A stretch of 64,000 nt of DNA from Palsa-360 sp963710315 (GTDB lineage Bacteria; Acidobacteriota; Terriglobia; Acidiferrales; UBA7541): contig CAVPZW010000005.1 of the NCBI GenBank assembly GCA_963710315.1, forward strand, positions 496,001 through 560,000, in the 5' to 3' direction. The notes under the pieces are model-generated. The model was not told the DNA's origin and did no database searches. It worked only from the letters and a program-made list of their open reading frames with translations. Every line of letters starts with the position of its first letter. Within the stretch, counting starts at the first letter, position 1. The position numbers and the translations under genes are program-made. Positions 42,185 to 50,223 of this stretch are shown here, in pieces.

Positions 42185-43588
42185 ATGTCCGTGTTTCCGC
42201 CATCTCCAGCCTCCGCCGACCCGATTTCGGGCCCCGGCAAAGTGGATAGAGCGGCTCCCGCTCCGCAAGACAGTCTTAAGCCGCGAACCGGTTCTCCCTC
42301 CCTTCCGGAGTCCTACCGCAGCGTTCCGGTCCATGCAGGAGCTTCCTTTCTTCGGAAGATGATTGCGTTCGCCGGGCCCGGCTATCTGGTGGCTGTCGGA
42401 TACATGGATCCGGGGAACTGGGCGACCGACTTGGGGGGCGGCTCACGGTACGGGTATACGCTGCTGAGCGCCGTGCTGATTTCCAGCCTGATGGCCATTT
42501 TTCTTCAGGCGCTTTCCGCGAAGCTCGGCATTGCAACTGGGCGCGACCTGGCGCAGGCCTGCCGCGAGCACTATTCGCGCCGCACGACGACGGTACTTTG
42601 GTTGCTGTGCGAAGTTGCCATTGCGGCGTGCGATTTGGCGGAAGTGCTGGGCTCGGCGGTGGCCTTGAAGCTGCTGTTCGGCCTGCCGCTGCTTGCGGGT
42701 GTTTTGTTGACTGGGTTTGATGTGCTGCTAGTTCTGGCATTGCAGGGGCGCGGCTTTCGAGTGCTGGAGACGCTGGTCATCACGCTGATCGTGACGATTG
42801 GCGCGTGCTTCGCTTATGAGATATTTTTCGCGCGTCCTCTTTGGATCGAAGCGGCGCGGGGATTTCTTCCCACATGGCAGATCGTGAAGGACCGCGAGAT
42901 GCTGTATCTCGCGATCGGCATTTTGGGCGCCACGGTGATGCCGCACAATTTGTATCTGCATTCCAGCATTGTGCAAACGCGTGCTTTCAATCTCACTCCG
43001 GAAGGCAAGCGCGAAGCAGTTCGGTTTGCCACGCTGGATTCCACGCTGGCGCTTGGATTGTCCCTGTTCATTAATGCGGCCATTCTGGTGCTGGGCGCGG
43101 CGGCGTTTCACGTGCGCGGCATGAACGATGTGGCGGACATCAGCCAGGCGTACCAGTTGCTCACGCCCGTGCTGGGCGTGAGTTTCGCCAGTGTGCTGTT
43201 TGCGGCGGCGCTGCTGTGTTCCGGGCAAAATTCCACGCTCACCGGGACGCTGGCCGGGCAGATTTGCATGGAGGGATTCCTGCACTGGCGGATCAAGCCT
43301 TGGCTGCGGCGCTTGATTACGCGGTCCATGGCCATCATTCCGGCGGCGGTAGTGATCGGAGTGATGGGCGAGGGGCGCGCGACTTCGTTACTCATTCTGA
43401 GCCAGGTGATTTTGAGCTTTCAGTTGCCGTTCGCGGTGGTGCCCCTGATTCAATTTACGGGCGACCGCTCAAAAATGGGCGAATTTACAAACGGCCCGAT
43501 CACTGCGATTTTCGGCTGGTTCATGGCTGCGGCGATCATTGTCCTCAACGTGGCGCTGCTATGGCTTACCTTTGGCGGGAAGATATAG
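42185..43588 (+). CDS. mntH: Nramp-family divalent metal transporter (MntH-like)
   Basis: 467 residues, about 11 transmembrane helices. Metal-binding helix 1 has YMDPGNWATDLGGGS (DPGN) and helix 6 GATVMPHNLYLHSS (MPH), both canonical, so Mn2+/Fe2+ proton symport is expected. The N-terminus has an extended 55-residue hydrophilic, proline-rich segment absent from E. coli MntH. ATG 42185 is the only good start. The region just upstream is AT-rich (TTATTGAAGATATTTATG) and holds a GTTAAC core next to the start, but no convincing MntR box. Confidence 0.93.
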   Translation: MSVFPPSPASADPISGPGKVDRAAPAPQDSLKPRTGSPSLPESYRSVPVHAGASFLRKMIAFAGPGYLVAVGYMDPGNWATDLGGGSRYGYTLLSAVLISSLMAIFLQALSAKLGIATGRDLAQACREHYSRRTTTVLWLLCEVAIAACDLAEVLGSAVALKLLFGLPLLAGVLLTGFDVLLVLALQGRGFRVLETLVITLIVTIGACFAYEIFFARPLWIEAARGFLPTWQIVKDREMLYLAIGILGATVMPHNLYLHSSIVQTRAFNLTPEGKREAVRFATLDSTLALGLSLFINAAILVLGAAAFHVRGMNDVADISQAYQLLTPVLGVSFASVLFAAALLCSGQNSTLTGTLAGQICMEGFLHWRIKPWLRRLITRSMAIIPAAVVIGVMGEGRATSLLILSQVILSFQLPFAVVPLIQFTGDRSKMGEFTNGPITAIFGWFMAAAIIVLNVALLWLTFGGKI

Positions 43589-43663
43589 GCAGGACTGGCT
43601 TTAGACCGCCGCTTTTCCGTTTGCTACCTAAGGTCAAAAGCGACAGACTGAAGTCTGTCCTAC
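43587..43663. repeat. Degenerate family A-like repeat
   Basis: GCAGGACTGGCTTTAGACCG at the left and CGACAGACTGAAGTCTGTCC then TAC at the right form an imperfect hairpin, an older copy of the GTAGGACAGGCTTCAGCCTG form seen at 45780. It overlaps the last base or two of the Nramp gene. Confidence 0.6.
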
Positions 43664-43749
43664 TGGCGCTTTAGCAGGTGAAATATCGCCTGTCTTGTGG
43701 CAGAATTTTTATCGCCTCTCAAAATCTAGGTTCAAATGGAGACTTCGGA

Positions 43750-44208
43750 ATGAGCGGAATTAACAAGGGAGCTTCTTTGTGGCTTGCGCGCGCTGCGGGC
43801 GCTTGCCTGGTGCTTGGAACATTTGCGTTTGTGGGAGGGCGAGTTGTGGCGGACGATACAACACCCGCGCCCTGGGTTGCGCCGGACGACGCAAAGAAGG
43901 TGAAGAATCCAATCCCGTCAACACAGGAAACATTGGCCGCCGCGCAGGATTTGTTTACCGACAATTGCGTGCTTTGCCACGGCGAAAAGGGCATGGGAGA
44001 CGGTCCGGGCGCAAAGGCCATCAAGGTGAAGCCGGCAAATTTCACGGACGAGAAAATGATGGCCGCGGAGACAGACGGGTCCATCTACTGGAAGATGACC
44101 ACTGGCCGCGGGCCGATGCCGTCCTGGAAAGATGTGCTAACGGATAAAGAGCGCTGGGAACTGGTGGGCTACATCCGCAAGCTCGCCAAGGACGCAGCCA
44201 AGAAGTAA
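43750..44208 (+). CDS. Exported monohaem cytochrome c
   Basis: 152 residues. Signal sequence SLWLARAAGACLVLGTFAFV then VADDTTPAPW; haem site CVLCHGEKGMGDGPGAKAIK with the GDGPGA turn of class I cytochromes, and a Met ligand in RGPMPSWKDVLT. C-terminal helix RWELVGYIRKLAKDAAKK. A periplasmic electron shuttle, possibly to the oxidase encoded 3 kb downstream on the other strand. ATG 43750 follows no clear ribosome site beyond GGAGAC. Confidence 0.9.
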   Translation: MSGINKGASLWLARAAGACLVLGTFAFVGGRVVADDTTPAPWVAPDDAKKVKNPIPSTQETLAAAQDLFTDNCVLCHGEKGMGDGPGAKAIKVKPANFTDEKMMAAETDGSIYWKMTTGRGPMPSWKDVLTDKERWELVGYIRKLAKDAAKK

Positions 44209-44233
44209 CTGCAATTGAAGAAATAAACGTCAA

Positions 44234-44279
44234 AGGGCGCGGCGCCCGCGAGATGCCCGGCAGATTGCAGCCGCGCCCT
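44234..44279. terminator. Hairpin at convergent gene ends
   Basis: AGGGCGCGGC pairs with GCCGCGCCCT around a 26-base loop, placed between the cytochrome c stop (44208) and the peroxiredoxin stop (44291). A likely bidirectional terminator, without long T-runs. Confidence 0.6.
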
Positions 44280-44290
44280 GATTCTCCCTC

Positions 44291-44752
44291 TTACCTCACC
44301 GCCGCAAGGGCTTGCCCCACTTCCTTCATGTCCGGCACGGCCGGATATTCGTAATACTTGAGCCAGGCGATTTTCCCGGCCTTGTTGACAATGGCCACGG
44401 CGCGGCCTGCGATCCCTCGTTCCGGGAGATAGACGCCGAATTTTTCCGCCACGGCGCCCTTGGGATGAAAATCGGCGAGCAGCGGGTAGGTGATGCCCAT
44501 TTTTTCGGCGAAGGCTTTGTGCGTCCACACACTATCCACGCTCAGGCCGAGAACCTGCGCATTGAGCGACTCGAACTGCTTCAAATCGTTGACGAAGCAG
44601 GCGTGTTCGTTGGTGCAAAGCGGGCTGAAATCGAGCGGGTAAAAGACCAGCACGACGTTGCGCTTGCCGGCAAAATCGGAAAGCGTGACGGCCTTTTGCG
44701 ACTGGTCTTCCAAGGTAAAGTTGGGAGCCGGCTGTCCTACGGCTATCGGCAC
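44291..44752 (-). CDS. Peroxiredoxin (AhpE/Bcp type)
   Basis: 153 residues. Peroxidatic Cys in FYPLDFSPLCTNEHACFVND, a P-x3-(S/T)-x2-C site in which the Pro, Ser and Cys are all present; only one other Cys (in EHACF), four residues away. The resolving Cys of typical two-Cys enzymes is absent, so it is a one-Cys or atypical type using an external thiol. VLGLSVDSVWTHKAFAEKMG and KFGVYLPERGIAGRAVAIVN are typical of the AhpE branch. It reduces hydroperoxides in the cytoplasm. ATG 44752. Confidence 0.9.
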   Translation of the reverse strand: MPIAVGQPAPNFTLEDQSQKAVTLSDFAGKRNVVLVFYPLDFSPLCTNEHACFVNDLKQFESLNAQVLGLSVDSVWTHKAFAEKMGITYPLLADFHPKGAVAEKFGVYLPERGIAGRAVAIVNKAGKIAWLKYYEYPAVPDMKEVGQALAAVR

Positions 44753-44810
44753 GAAGCCTCCTCAAATTGGGAATTCATAATTTGCATGTCGCGCGGCGCG
44801 AAGGATGCAT

Positions 44811-44844
44811 TTTAGTAGCGCAGGCTGAAGCCCGCGCTACTAAA
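44811..44844. repeat. Collapsed family A repeat
   Basis: Only TTTAGTAGCG-CAGGCTGAAGCCCGCGCTAC-TAAA remains: the right arm intact, the left arm reduced to TTTAGTAGCGC, no loop. It still folds as a 12-base-arm hairpin. Suggests precise loss of the interior of a normal copy. Confidence 0.75.
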
Positions 44845-44902
44845 ACCCATGATAGCGGAATTTTTCTAGCGGCGTCCCGGATTCTGGTAACATCGCCCCG
44901 AC

Positions 44903-45523
44903 ATGGCGCGCATCGCTCTGGAACAGGCCTACCCGGGGATTTCGATTCGTCCGCGCTCGCGCAGATTGTGGGCGCGGCTGATGCGCTGGCCCGCTGAGTG
45001 CGTCCATCTGGAACACGGGCATCACTGGATGGCCACGTTTATTCCGGACACGTTGTATCTGCGCGGCAAGCCCAGGCTGCGCCGCGATCCCGCTCGGCCG
45101 GAAGTTTCCGTTTGCATCGATTGCCTGACCGGTTTGCTGGAGCCGGAGCTGGCGGCTTGCTCAAGCCGCGTGATTGCGTTTGAACCGGACGGCGAAAATT
45201 TCACGCAATATTTTTTCCTGGGCCGCGAAGATTTCGATGCCGCCGGCTTGCGCTCCGAGGTAGCCGCGGCGATCGAAACGCGCCTGCAGGAATTGCAGGG
45301 GCCGTGCAGCGATTGCGATCAGCCCGCGACTTGGCTATGGATTTCGCGGCGCGAAGTTTCCAGCCTGGATCAGACGGAGCGCATCGAAAGTTCGCCCGGC
45401 GCGCTGTTCTGCGCAAAGCATGGGGGCGCGAAGCTGTGCGAAGCTCTGGGGCAGGTGGCTGAGGCAAATCTGTTTTACGTCAACGCGCCGTACGGAGATT
45501 CGGGCGCGTACCTGTGGATCTGA
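44903..45523 (+). CDS. Cysteine-rich protein of unknown function
   Basis: 206 residues, cytoplasmic. Two CxxC pairs (VCIDCLTGL near residue 72 and GPCSDCDQP near 135) and a later FCAKHGG suggest a zinc-binding site split across the sequence. An N-terminal arginine-rich strip (SIRPRSRRLWARLMRWP) precedes a conserved-looking HLEHGHHWMATFI. I do not recognise a family. The next gene begins four bases after its stop, so the two are co-translated and perhaps act together. ATG 44903 is just 3' of a collapsed repeat. Confidence 0.65.
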   Translation: MARIALEQAYPGISIRPRSRRLWARLMRWPAECVHLEHGHHWMATFIPDTLYLRGKPRLRRDPARPEVSVCIDCLTGLLEPELAACSSRVIAFEPDGENFTQYFFLGREDFDAAGLRSEVAAAIETRLQELQGPCSDCDQPATWLWISRREVSSLDQTERIESSPGALFCAKHGGAKLCEALGQVAEANLFYVNAPYGDSGAYLWI

Positions 45524-45527
45524 GGCC

Positions 45528-45770
45528 ATGACGCTGCGCGAAATTGTCGAGAAGTATCTGGCCATTGCGGGCGGATTTGCGTTCCTCGCGCCGCTCGCGG
45601 ATTTTGGCATTGAGCGCAAGGAAGTCGAGCGCATTTTCGGTGCGCTCGATGAGGATTACCACATCAGCCGATATCTTCATTTCAGCCAGGTTTCCGGCCC
45701 CGCCTACAACATCAACGGGTTCGAGCAGACGCACCTCTCGATTGACCAGGAAATCCAAAGCGTATTGTGA
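45528..45770 (+). CDS. Small protein coupled to the upstream cysteine-rich protein
   Basis: 80 residues, no signal or transmembrane helix. The first half is helical (LREIVEKYLAIAGGFAFLAP), then FGIERKEVERIFGALDEDYH and YLHFSQVSGPAYNINGFEQT. The sequence reads as a compact winged-helix-like domain but I cannot name a family. ATG 45528 overlaps the intergenic TGAGGCC; TGAGG may act as ribosome site. Confidence 0.6.
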   Translation: MTLREIVEKYLAIAGGFAFLAPLADFGIERKEVERIFGALDEDYHISRYLHFSQVSGPAYNINGFEQTHLSIDQEIQSVL

Positions 45771-45779
45771 TTTGGTTTG

Positions 45780-45863
45780 GTAGGACAGGCTTCAGCCTGT
45801 CTTCTTTTGACTTTTTTGGGTTGCTGCGAAAATCAAACCCAGACAGGCTGAAGCCTGTCCTAC
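45780..45863. repeat. Palindromic intergenic repeat, family A (GTAGGACAGG form)
   Basis: Arms GTAGGACAGGCTTCAGCCTG / CAGGCTGAAGCCTGTCCTAC around a 40-base loop. At a convergent junction; its right end supplies the TAG stop of the 45860-46069 gene on the minus strand. Confidence 0.88.
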
Positions 45864-46069
45864 GAATGCCGGCGCCAGAGCCAGTAGCCGAGGCCACAGA
45901 CGAGCAGGATGGGCAGGGAACTCATGACTAGGGTCATGCCGAGGTAGGTGCCGGCGGTCTTGGGATCGCCGACCATGCAGGCGGGGCAGGCCCAGGCCGC
46001 GCCGGGGATTAGCGAAGCGCCAACCACGGCCGCGAGGAAACGCGCTGCAAGATTTAGACTACGCTGCAT
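45860..46069 (-). CDS. Small exported/membrane protein at the end of the oxidase operon
   Basis: 69 residues. N-terminal hydrophobic segment (AARFLAAVVGASLIPGAAWA), then CPACMVGDPKTAGTYLGMTL and a second hydrophobic helix (SSLPILLVCGLGYWLWRRHS). The CPAC pair just after the predicted signal cleavage site would face the periplasm. Its 7-base distance from the second subunit III gene suggests a role in oxidase assembly, for instance copper handling, but this is inference from position. ATG 46069 has GAGGAAGAT upstream. Confidence 0.7.
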   Translation of the reverse strand: MQRSLNLAARFLAAVVGASLIPGAAWACPACMVGDPKTAGTYLGMTLVMSSLPILLVCGLGYWLWRRHS

Positions 46070-46076
46070 ATCTTCC

Positions 46077-46681
46077 TCACAAATATACACGCAAATAGAT
46101 CACCGGCCACAGAAGGACCACGAAATACCAGAAAACCTGTGTGGCTGCAAACGTGGAGGGCGCGAGCGTTCCGCGGCGCATCGGGAAATAAATCGCCGCA
46201 AGTATGGCGATGGCCACTACGGCGTGCAGCGCGTGCGCGCCGACGATCAGGTAGAAAAACGCGCCGTGGGAGCTGGAAGTCATGGTCAGGCCCTCGCGCA
46301 GAAGCGCCACCCACTCCACTCCCTGCAGAAGCACGAAGGCAATTCCCGTGGCGATTGCGCAGGCCAGGTAGGCGTGCGCCTTTTCGTAACCGTCGCGCGC
46401 GCGGCGGCTGGCTATCAGCAACAAGTACGCCGCTGAGAAGCAAGATCGCGGTGTTGAACGCGGTGCGCTCCACCGGCAGGCGCGGCTGGCCCGGCGGGCG
46501 GCCAAACACCGCCCATCACCGTGGCTTTGGCGATGGTGTGGGCGCTCATCAGGGCCGCGAAAAACATGATTTCCATGACGATAAAAATGATCATGCCCAG
46601 TACGGAGTTGGGCAGGCGCTTCTTTGCGTCCGGCGCGGATGCGGCCAATCGAGATTCGATGGTTGTGGTTGGGCTACTCAT
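46077..46681 (-). CDS. Haem-copper oxidase subunit III (second copy, CoxP-like), frameshifted
   Basis: About 200 residues after repair. ATG 46681 (MSSPTTTIESRLAA); first helices NSVLGMIIFIVMEIMFFAAL; then two shifts: near 46498 into GQPRLPVERTAFNTAILLLSG and near 46438 into AHAYLACAIATGIAFVLLQG-VEWVALL, SSHGAFFYLIVGAHALHAVV and VFWYFVVLLWPVIYLRVYL. VERTAFNT and GxHxxHV-like GAHALHAV are subunit III markers. Two subunit III genes flanking a subunit IV gene recall Bradyrhizobium coxMNOP. Confidence 0.8.
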
Positions 46682-46701
46682 TTTTGGTGGCCGCGCCAGT
46701 A

Positions 46702-47028
46702 TCAGATGTCGCGGATTGCCGAGGGGTTGCTCCAGTGCAGGCCGCTGTGCTTCATGACGTCTGGAGCCACGCCCGCAAACAGAATCACGATGAACAGCAG
46801 GCAAACGATCAAGAGATAGGGCACCCAGCGCTTTTCGACATTGACGTGCATGAAATTCTTGGCGACCAGGTATGCCTTGACGAATGCAACTCCGAAGGCG
46901 GCGATGAGCACCACTTCGCGCATATGTGACATGGAGCCGAGCACGCTCACGACGAGCAGCACCACCAGGATGGCCCAGATCTTGACGTAGTTGGGATGAT
47001 GAACGTGAGCTTCAGCTTCAGTGGTCAT
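46702..47028 (-). CDS. Cytochrome c oxidase subunit IV (prokaryotic CoxIV/CtaF type)
   Basis: 108 residues, three hydrophobic helices (WAILVVLLVVSVLGS, VVLIAAFGVAFVKAYLVAKN, YLLIVCLLFIVILFAGVAPD). N-terminus MTTEAEAHVHHPNYVKIWAI and the FGVAFVKAYLVAKNFMHVN segment are typical of COX4_pro in acidobacterial and caa3-type operons. It sits between two subunit III genes with 20- and 26-base gaps, and it is the only oxidase gene here free of frameshifts. Confidence 0.88.
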   Translation of the reverse strand: MTTEAEAHVHHPNYVKIWAILVVLLVVSVLGSMSHMREVVLIAAFGVAFVKAYLVAKNFMHVNVEKRWVPYLLIVCLLFIVILFAGVAPDVMKHSGLHWSNPSAIRDI

Positions 47029-47054
47029 GGTTCCTCGTCAGCATTCCTTATTCC

Positions 47055-47635
47055 TCACCGGGCGATGTACAGCAATGGAAACAGGAAAATCCAAACGATA
47101 TCCACAAAGTGCCAGTACAGCCCGATACATTCCACGCGCTGCAATTCCTGATTTTTGGCCGCATCCGCCGCCACGATCAGCATGATGATCATTCCGGCCA
47201 GCACGTGAAGGCCGTGCAGTCCCGCCAGCACATAATAGAACGACCAGAAACCGCCCGAGGAAATCACGAACCCTTCATGGATGTCCTTGGTCCACTCAAA
47301 ACCCTTGATGGTCAGGAAAAGCAATCCGCCGAGTGCAGTGAGGCGAAGCAATTTCGCGGCCCTGGGGCCTTCGTGCGCGTCCGCCGCTTTGTGAGCCATA
47401 ACCGCGCACAGACTGGATGTGAGAAGCACCAGCGTATTGAATGCGCCGGCCCAGGTATTGGTATGCGACGCGGCATCGGCCCACTCCGGGTGGCCAATCT
47501 GTGCATCACGTAGGAGGCAAGCAGGCCGCCGAAAATCACGATTTCCGACGCGATCACCCACCAGGTAATCAGGCGCGCGGTGGGGATTCCCGTCGCGCTT
47601 CGTGTGTTGGCAACTGGTTTGGCGCTTGAGCTCAT
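47055..47635 (-). CDS. ctaE: Cytochrome c oxidase subunit III, frameshifted
   Basis: About 193 residues after repair. ATG 47635 (MSSSAKPVANTRSATGIPTA) leads to TWWVIASEIVIFGGLLASYV; one shift near 47490 leads into HPEWADAASHTNTWAGAFNT and on through SSGGFWSFYYVLAGLHGLHV-LAGMI and GLYWHFVDIVWIFLFPLLYI. The SEIVIFGG, GLHGLHVLAG and YWHFVDIVW segments are diagnostic for subunit III. Gap of 21 bases to subunit I upstream. Confidence 0.85.
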
Positions 47636-47656
47636 GAGTCCTTGTCTCCGCACAGC

Positions 47657-49335
47657 CTAATCGGGAACGTTCTGCGGCGCGAAGTCGTCCGCGCGGCCCG
47701 GCAGGCCATATTCATAGGGCCCGCGGTATACGGTTGGGAGCTGGGCAAAGTTGCCGTGCGGCGGCGGCGAAGGGACCGTCCATTCAAGTGTGGTGGACCT
47801 CCAGGGATTCGACCCGGCAGTCTTGCCGTTGCGCAGGCTCCAGAAAAAATTGAAAAGAAAGACAAACTGGAAAGACAGCATGACCAGCAGCGCGATCGTG
47901 GAAGTGGTGCGCAAATGCTGCAGCGCGGGCCGCGACTGCTCGGCGAACTGGGCGTAACTGTATACGCGGCGCTGGTCTCCGGCGGTGCCGGTGATGAACA
48001 GCGGAATGAAAATCACGTTGAAGGGAATTACCGTGCCCCAAAAGTGAATTTTTCCCAGCGTTTCATTGAGCATGCGGCCGAACATTTTTGGATACCAGAA
48101 CGTGAGTCCCGCAAATACCGAAATAATTGCGATGGGCACGAACGTGTAATGGAAGTGCGCGATGACGAAATACGTATCGTGCAGATAGATGTCCGTGCCG
48201 GAGGAGCCCAGGAAAATTCCGGTCACTCCGCCGATCATGAACTCGGCGATGAATGCCAACGCCCAGAGCATGGGAGTATCCAGTGGATCGATCCACCGTA
48301 GAGCGTGGCGATATACAGGAAAACCATCTCGGTGATCGGGATCGAAATCAGCAACGTGGTGATCGAAAAAATATTGGCCATGCGCGGGTCGATGCCCGCC
48401 ACGAATTGATGGTGCGCCCACACGACGAAGCTCAGGAAGCCGATGGCCCACGTCGTGTACAGAATGGTCTTGTAACCGAACAGTTTCTTGCGCGCGAAAA
48501 CCGCCAGGATTTCCGCCACGATACCCATGGCTGGAAGCAATACGACGTAGACTTCCGGATGGCCGAAAAACCAGAACAGGTGTTGCCACAAAAGCGGATC
48601 GCCGCCGCGCGTGCGGATCGTAAAAGCCGGTGGATAACGTCTGGTCGAATAGCAGCATGACCGCGCCGGCGATCAGCGGCCCGGCCGAAGCCATGAAGAT
48701 GATGCTGGCCAGAACGATCATCCACACGAGGATCGGGATATCGTACATTTTCATGCCCGGGGCGCGGCTGTTCATGGCAGTGACGGTGAAGTTGATGCCG
48801 CCCAGTAAAAACGCCACGAATTCCAGCGCCACAGCCAGCAGCCAAAGCGACGGCCCCGACGGGCGTCAGGTTATACGCGCCAGCTGGACGGAAAGCGGCG
48901 GATAGGCCGTCCAGGCGCCGCCAAATGGGCCGCCCTTCACAAGGAAAGAGAGCAGAAGAACTACCGCGCTCAGCAGAAAAATCTGATACGACAGGCGATT
49001 GATGCGAGGAAACGCCATGTCGTCGCATCCGATCATCAGGGGAATCAGGAAATTTCCGAATGCGGCGATGAGCACCGGCATGGCCACCCAGAAAATCATG
49101 ATGGTGCCATGCATGGTGACGAGGGCGTTGTACCTGCCCGGCGTGACGATTCCGAAGCCCGGAACATACTGATTGGGAAAGCCCAGTTGCATGCGGAAAA
49201 CGTAAGCCAAGAATCCGCCATGCAAGGCCATGGCCATGCCGGTAAACAAATACTGCATGGCGATCATCTTGTGGTCGGTGGACCAGAGGTATTTGTGAAA
49301 GAATCCCGGCTCGGCGTGTTCGACTTGCGTGCTCA
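47657..49335 (-). CDS. ctaD: Cytochrome c oxidase subunit I, three frameshifts
   Basis: About 560 residues after repair; ATG 49335 has GGAGGT six bases upstream. Catalytic features are all present once frames are joined: WSTDHKMIAMQYLFTG, haem a His in VTMHGTIMIFW, D-channel Asp in IGCDDMAFPRINRL, Cu-B/Tyr site FFGHPEVYVVLLPAMG, WAHHQFVAGIDP, and HDTYFVIAHFHYTFVP with the haem a3 and haem a ligands. Indels lie near 48865, 48605-48620 and 48290. It reduces O2 to water and pumps protons; A-type oxidase of the aa3 class. The frame is open upstream into subunit II. Confidence 0.92.
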
Positions 49336-50077
49336 TCGCCGCACCTCCGCCAACAGTCAAGGGTCCGTCCGTTGCGGACGCGGGCAAAATCCGTTGCTCA
49401 GCCATGGCCGGATTCGAGTTGCGCATCAGCCATGCAGCGTGGTCCTGCGGCGTCTCGACGATGATCCGGCCAGCCATCAAGCCATGGCCCAGGCCGCACA
49501 TCTGCGTGCATTGAATATCGTAGGTGCCCAGGCGATTCGGGCGAAACCAGCCAGTGATCGTGCGGCCTGGCAGCGCGTCCTGCTTGAGGCGAAAGGCGGG
49601 AACGGCAAAGCTGTGGACCACGTCGCGAGACATCAACTCAAAATGATAGGTGGTATTTACTTTTAACGTGCAGTTCGCCCACCGTACGAATATCGTCGGC
49701 CGTGTCCAGGACGCCGTCCGGCCCGGCTGCTGAAAGCTCCAGGCCCATTGCTGGCCAATGACGCGCACCGTTTCATCGGCCAGGCGGCATGTCTTGCTTG
49801 ATGTTGTACCAGACCATGATCGCGCCAACGATGATGACAATGTCGCAAAGAGATACCAGGGCAGTGAGGGATGGTGATCCAGCGCTTGCAGATGTTTTTC
49901 TTCCCCGGTGATGTACTGCGTCGGGCGCCCATCCTTGGCGCGAAATTTGAAGACCAGCGCAGAACATCATTGTCTCGGCGGCAATCAGCCAAAAGCCCAC
50001 AATCACCGCAATCAGGATGAACAGATGATCGATACTGTGCGCGTAGGTCGAAGCGCCGTTAGATACCGCTCCAGCAT
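49336..50077 (-). CDS. ctaC: Cytochrome c oxidase subunit II, multiple frameshifts
   Basis: ATG 50077 (MLERYL) then, in shifting frames, IAVIVGFWLIAAETMMF, FKFRAKDGRPTQYITGEEKH, CDIVIIVGAIMVWYNIKQDM, ADETVRVIGQQWAWSFQQPG, LMSRDVVHSFAVPAFRLKQD and the Cu-A site CTQMCGLGHGLM. At least four indels. Cu-A has Gln where E is common (C-x-E-x-C), as in some alternative oxidases. No fused cytochrome c domain follows; a separate dihaem cytochrome gene lies upstream. The C-terminal end is uncertain: as given the frame runs without stop into subunit I. Confidence 0.85.
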
Positions 50078-50088
50078 AGAGGCTCCAG

Positions 50089-50196
50089 CTACCGGATTAG
50101 AATGATTACTCCCGCAATAAACGCAAGCGAGCCGATCACGATGATCCAAAAGACGGTTTTGGCGATTTGCTCCGGCGATGTCTCAGCGTGATCCAT
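50089..50196 (-). CDS. 35-residue single-pass membrane protein
   Basis: Too short for most ORF callers. ATG 50196 follows GGGAGTAGAG; the peptide starts MDHAETSPEQIAKTVFWIIV, continues as one hydrophobic helix (GSLAFIAGVIILIR) and stops with TAG at 50089-50091. It lies between the dihaem cytochrome and subunit II with gaps of 27 and 11 bases. Small subunits of this size occur in haem-copper oxidases (for example CcoQ), so it may be an accessory subunit. Inferred from position. Confidence 0.65.
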   Translation of the reverse strand: MDHAETSPEQIAKTVFWIIVIGSLAFIAGVIILIR

Positions 50197-50223
50197 TTTT
50201 TTCTCTACTCCCGAAATCGGTTT

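Noticed and set aside
42150..42190. MntR/DtxR box before the Nramp gene (TAGGTTAACTA)
   Set aside because: Only a six-base GTTAAC core is symmetric; too weak to call an operator.
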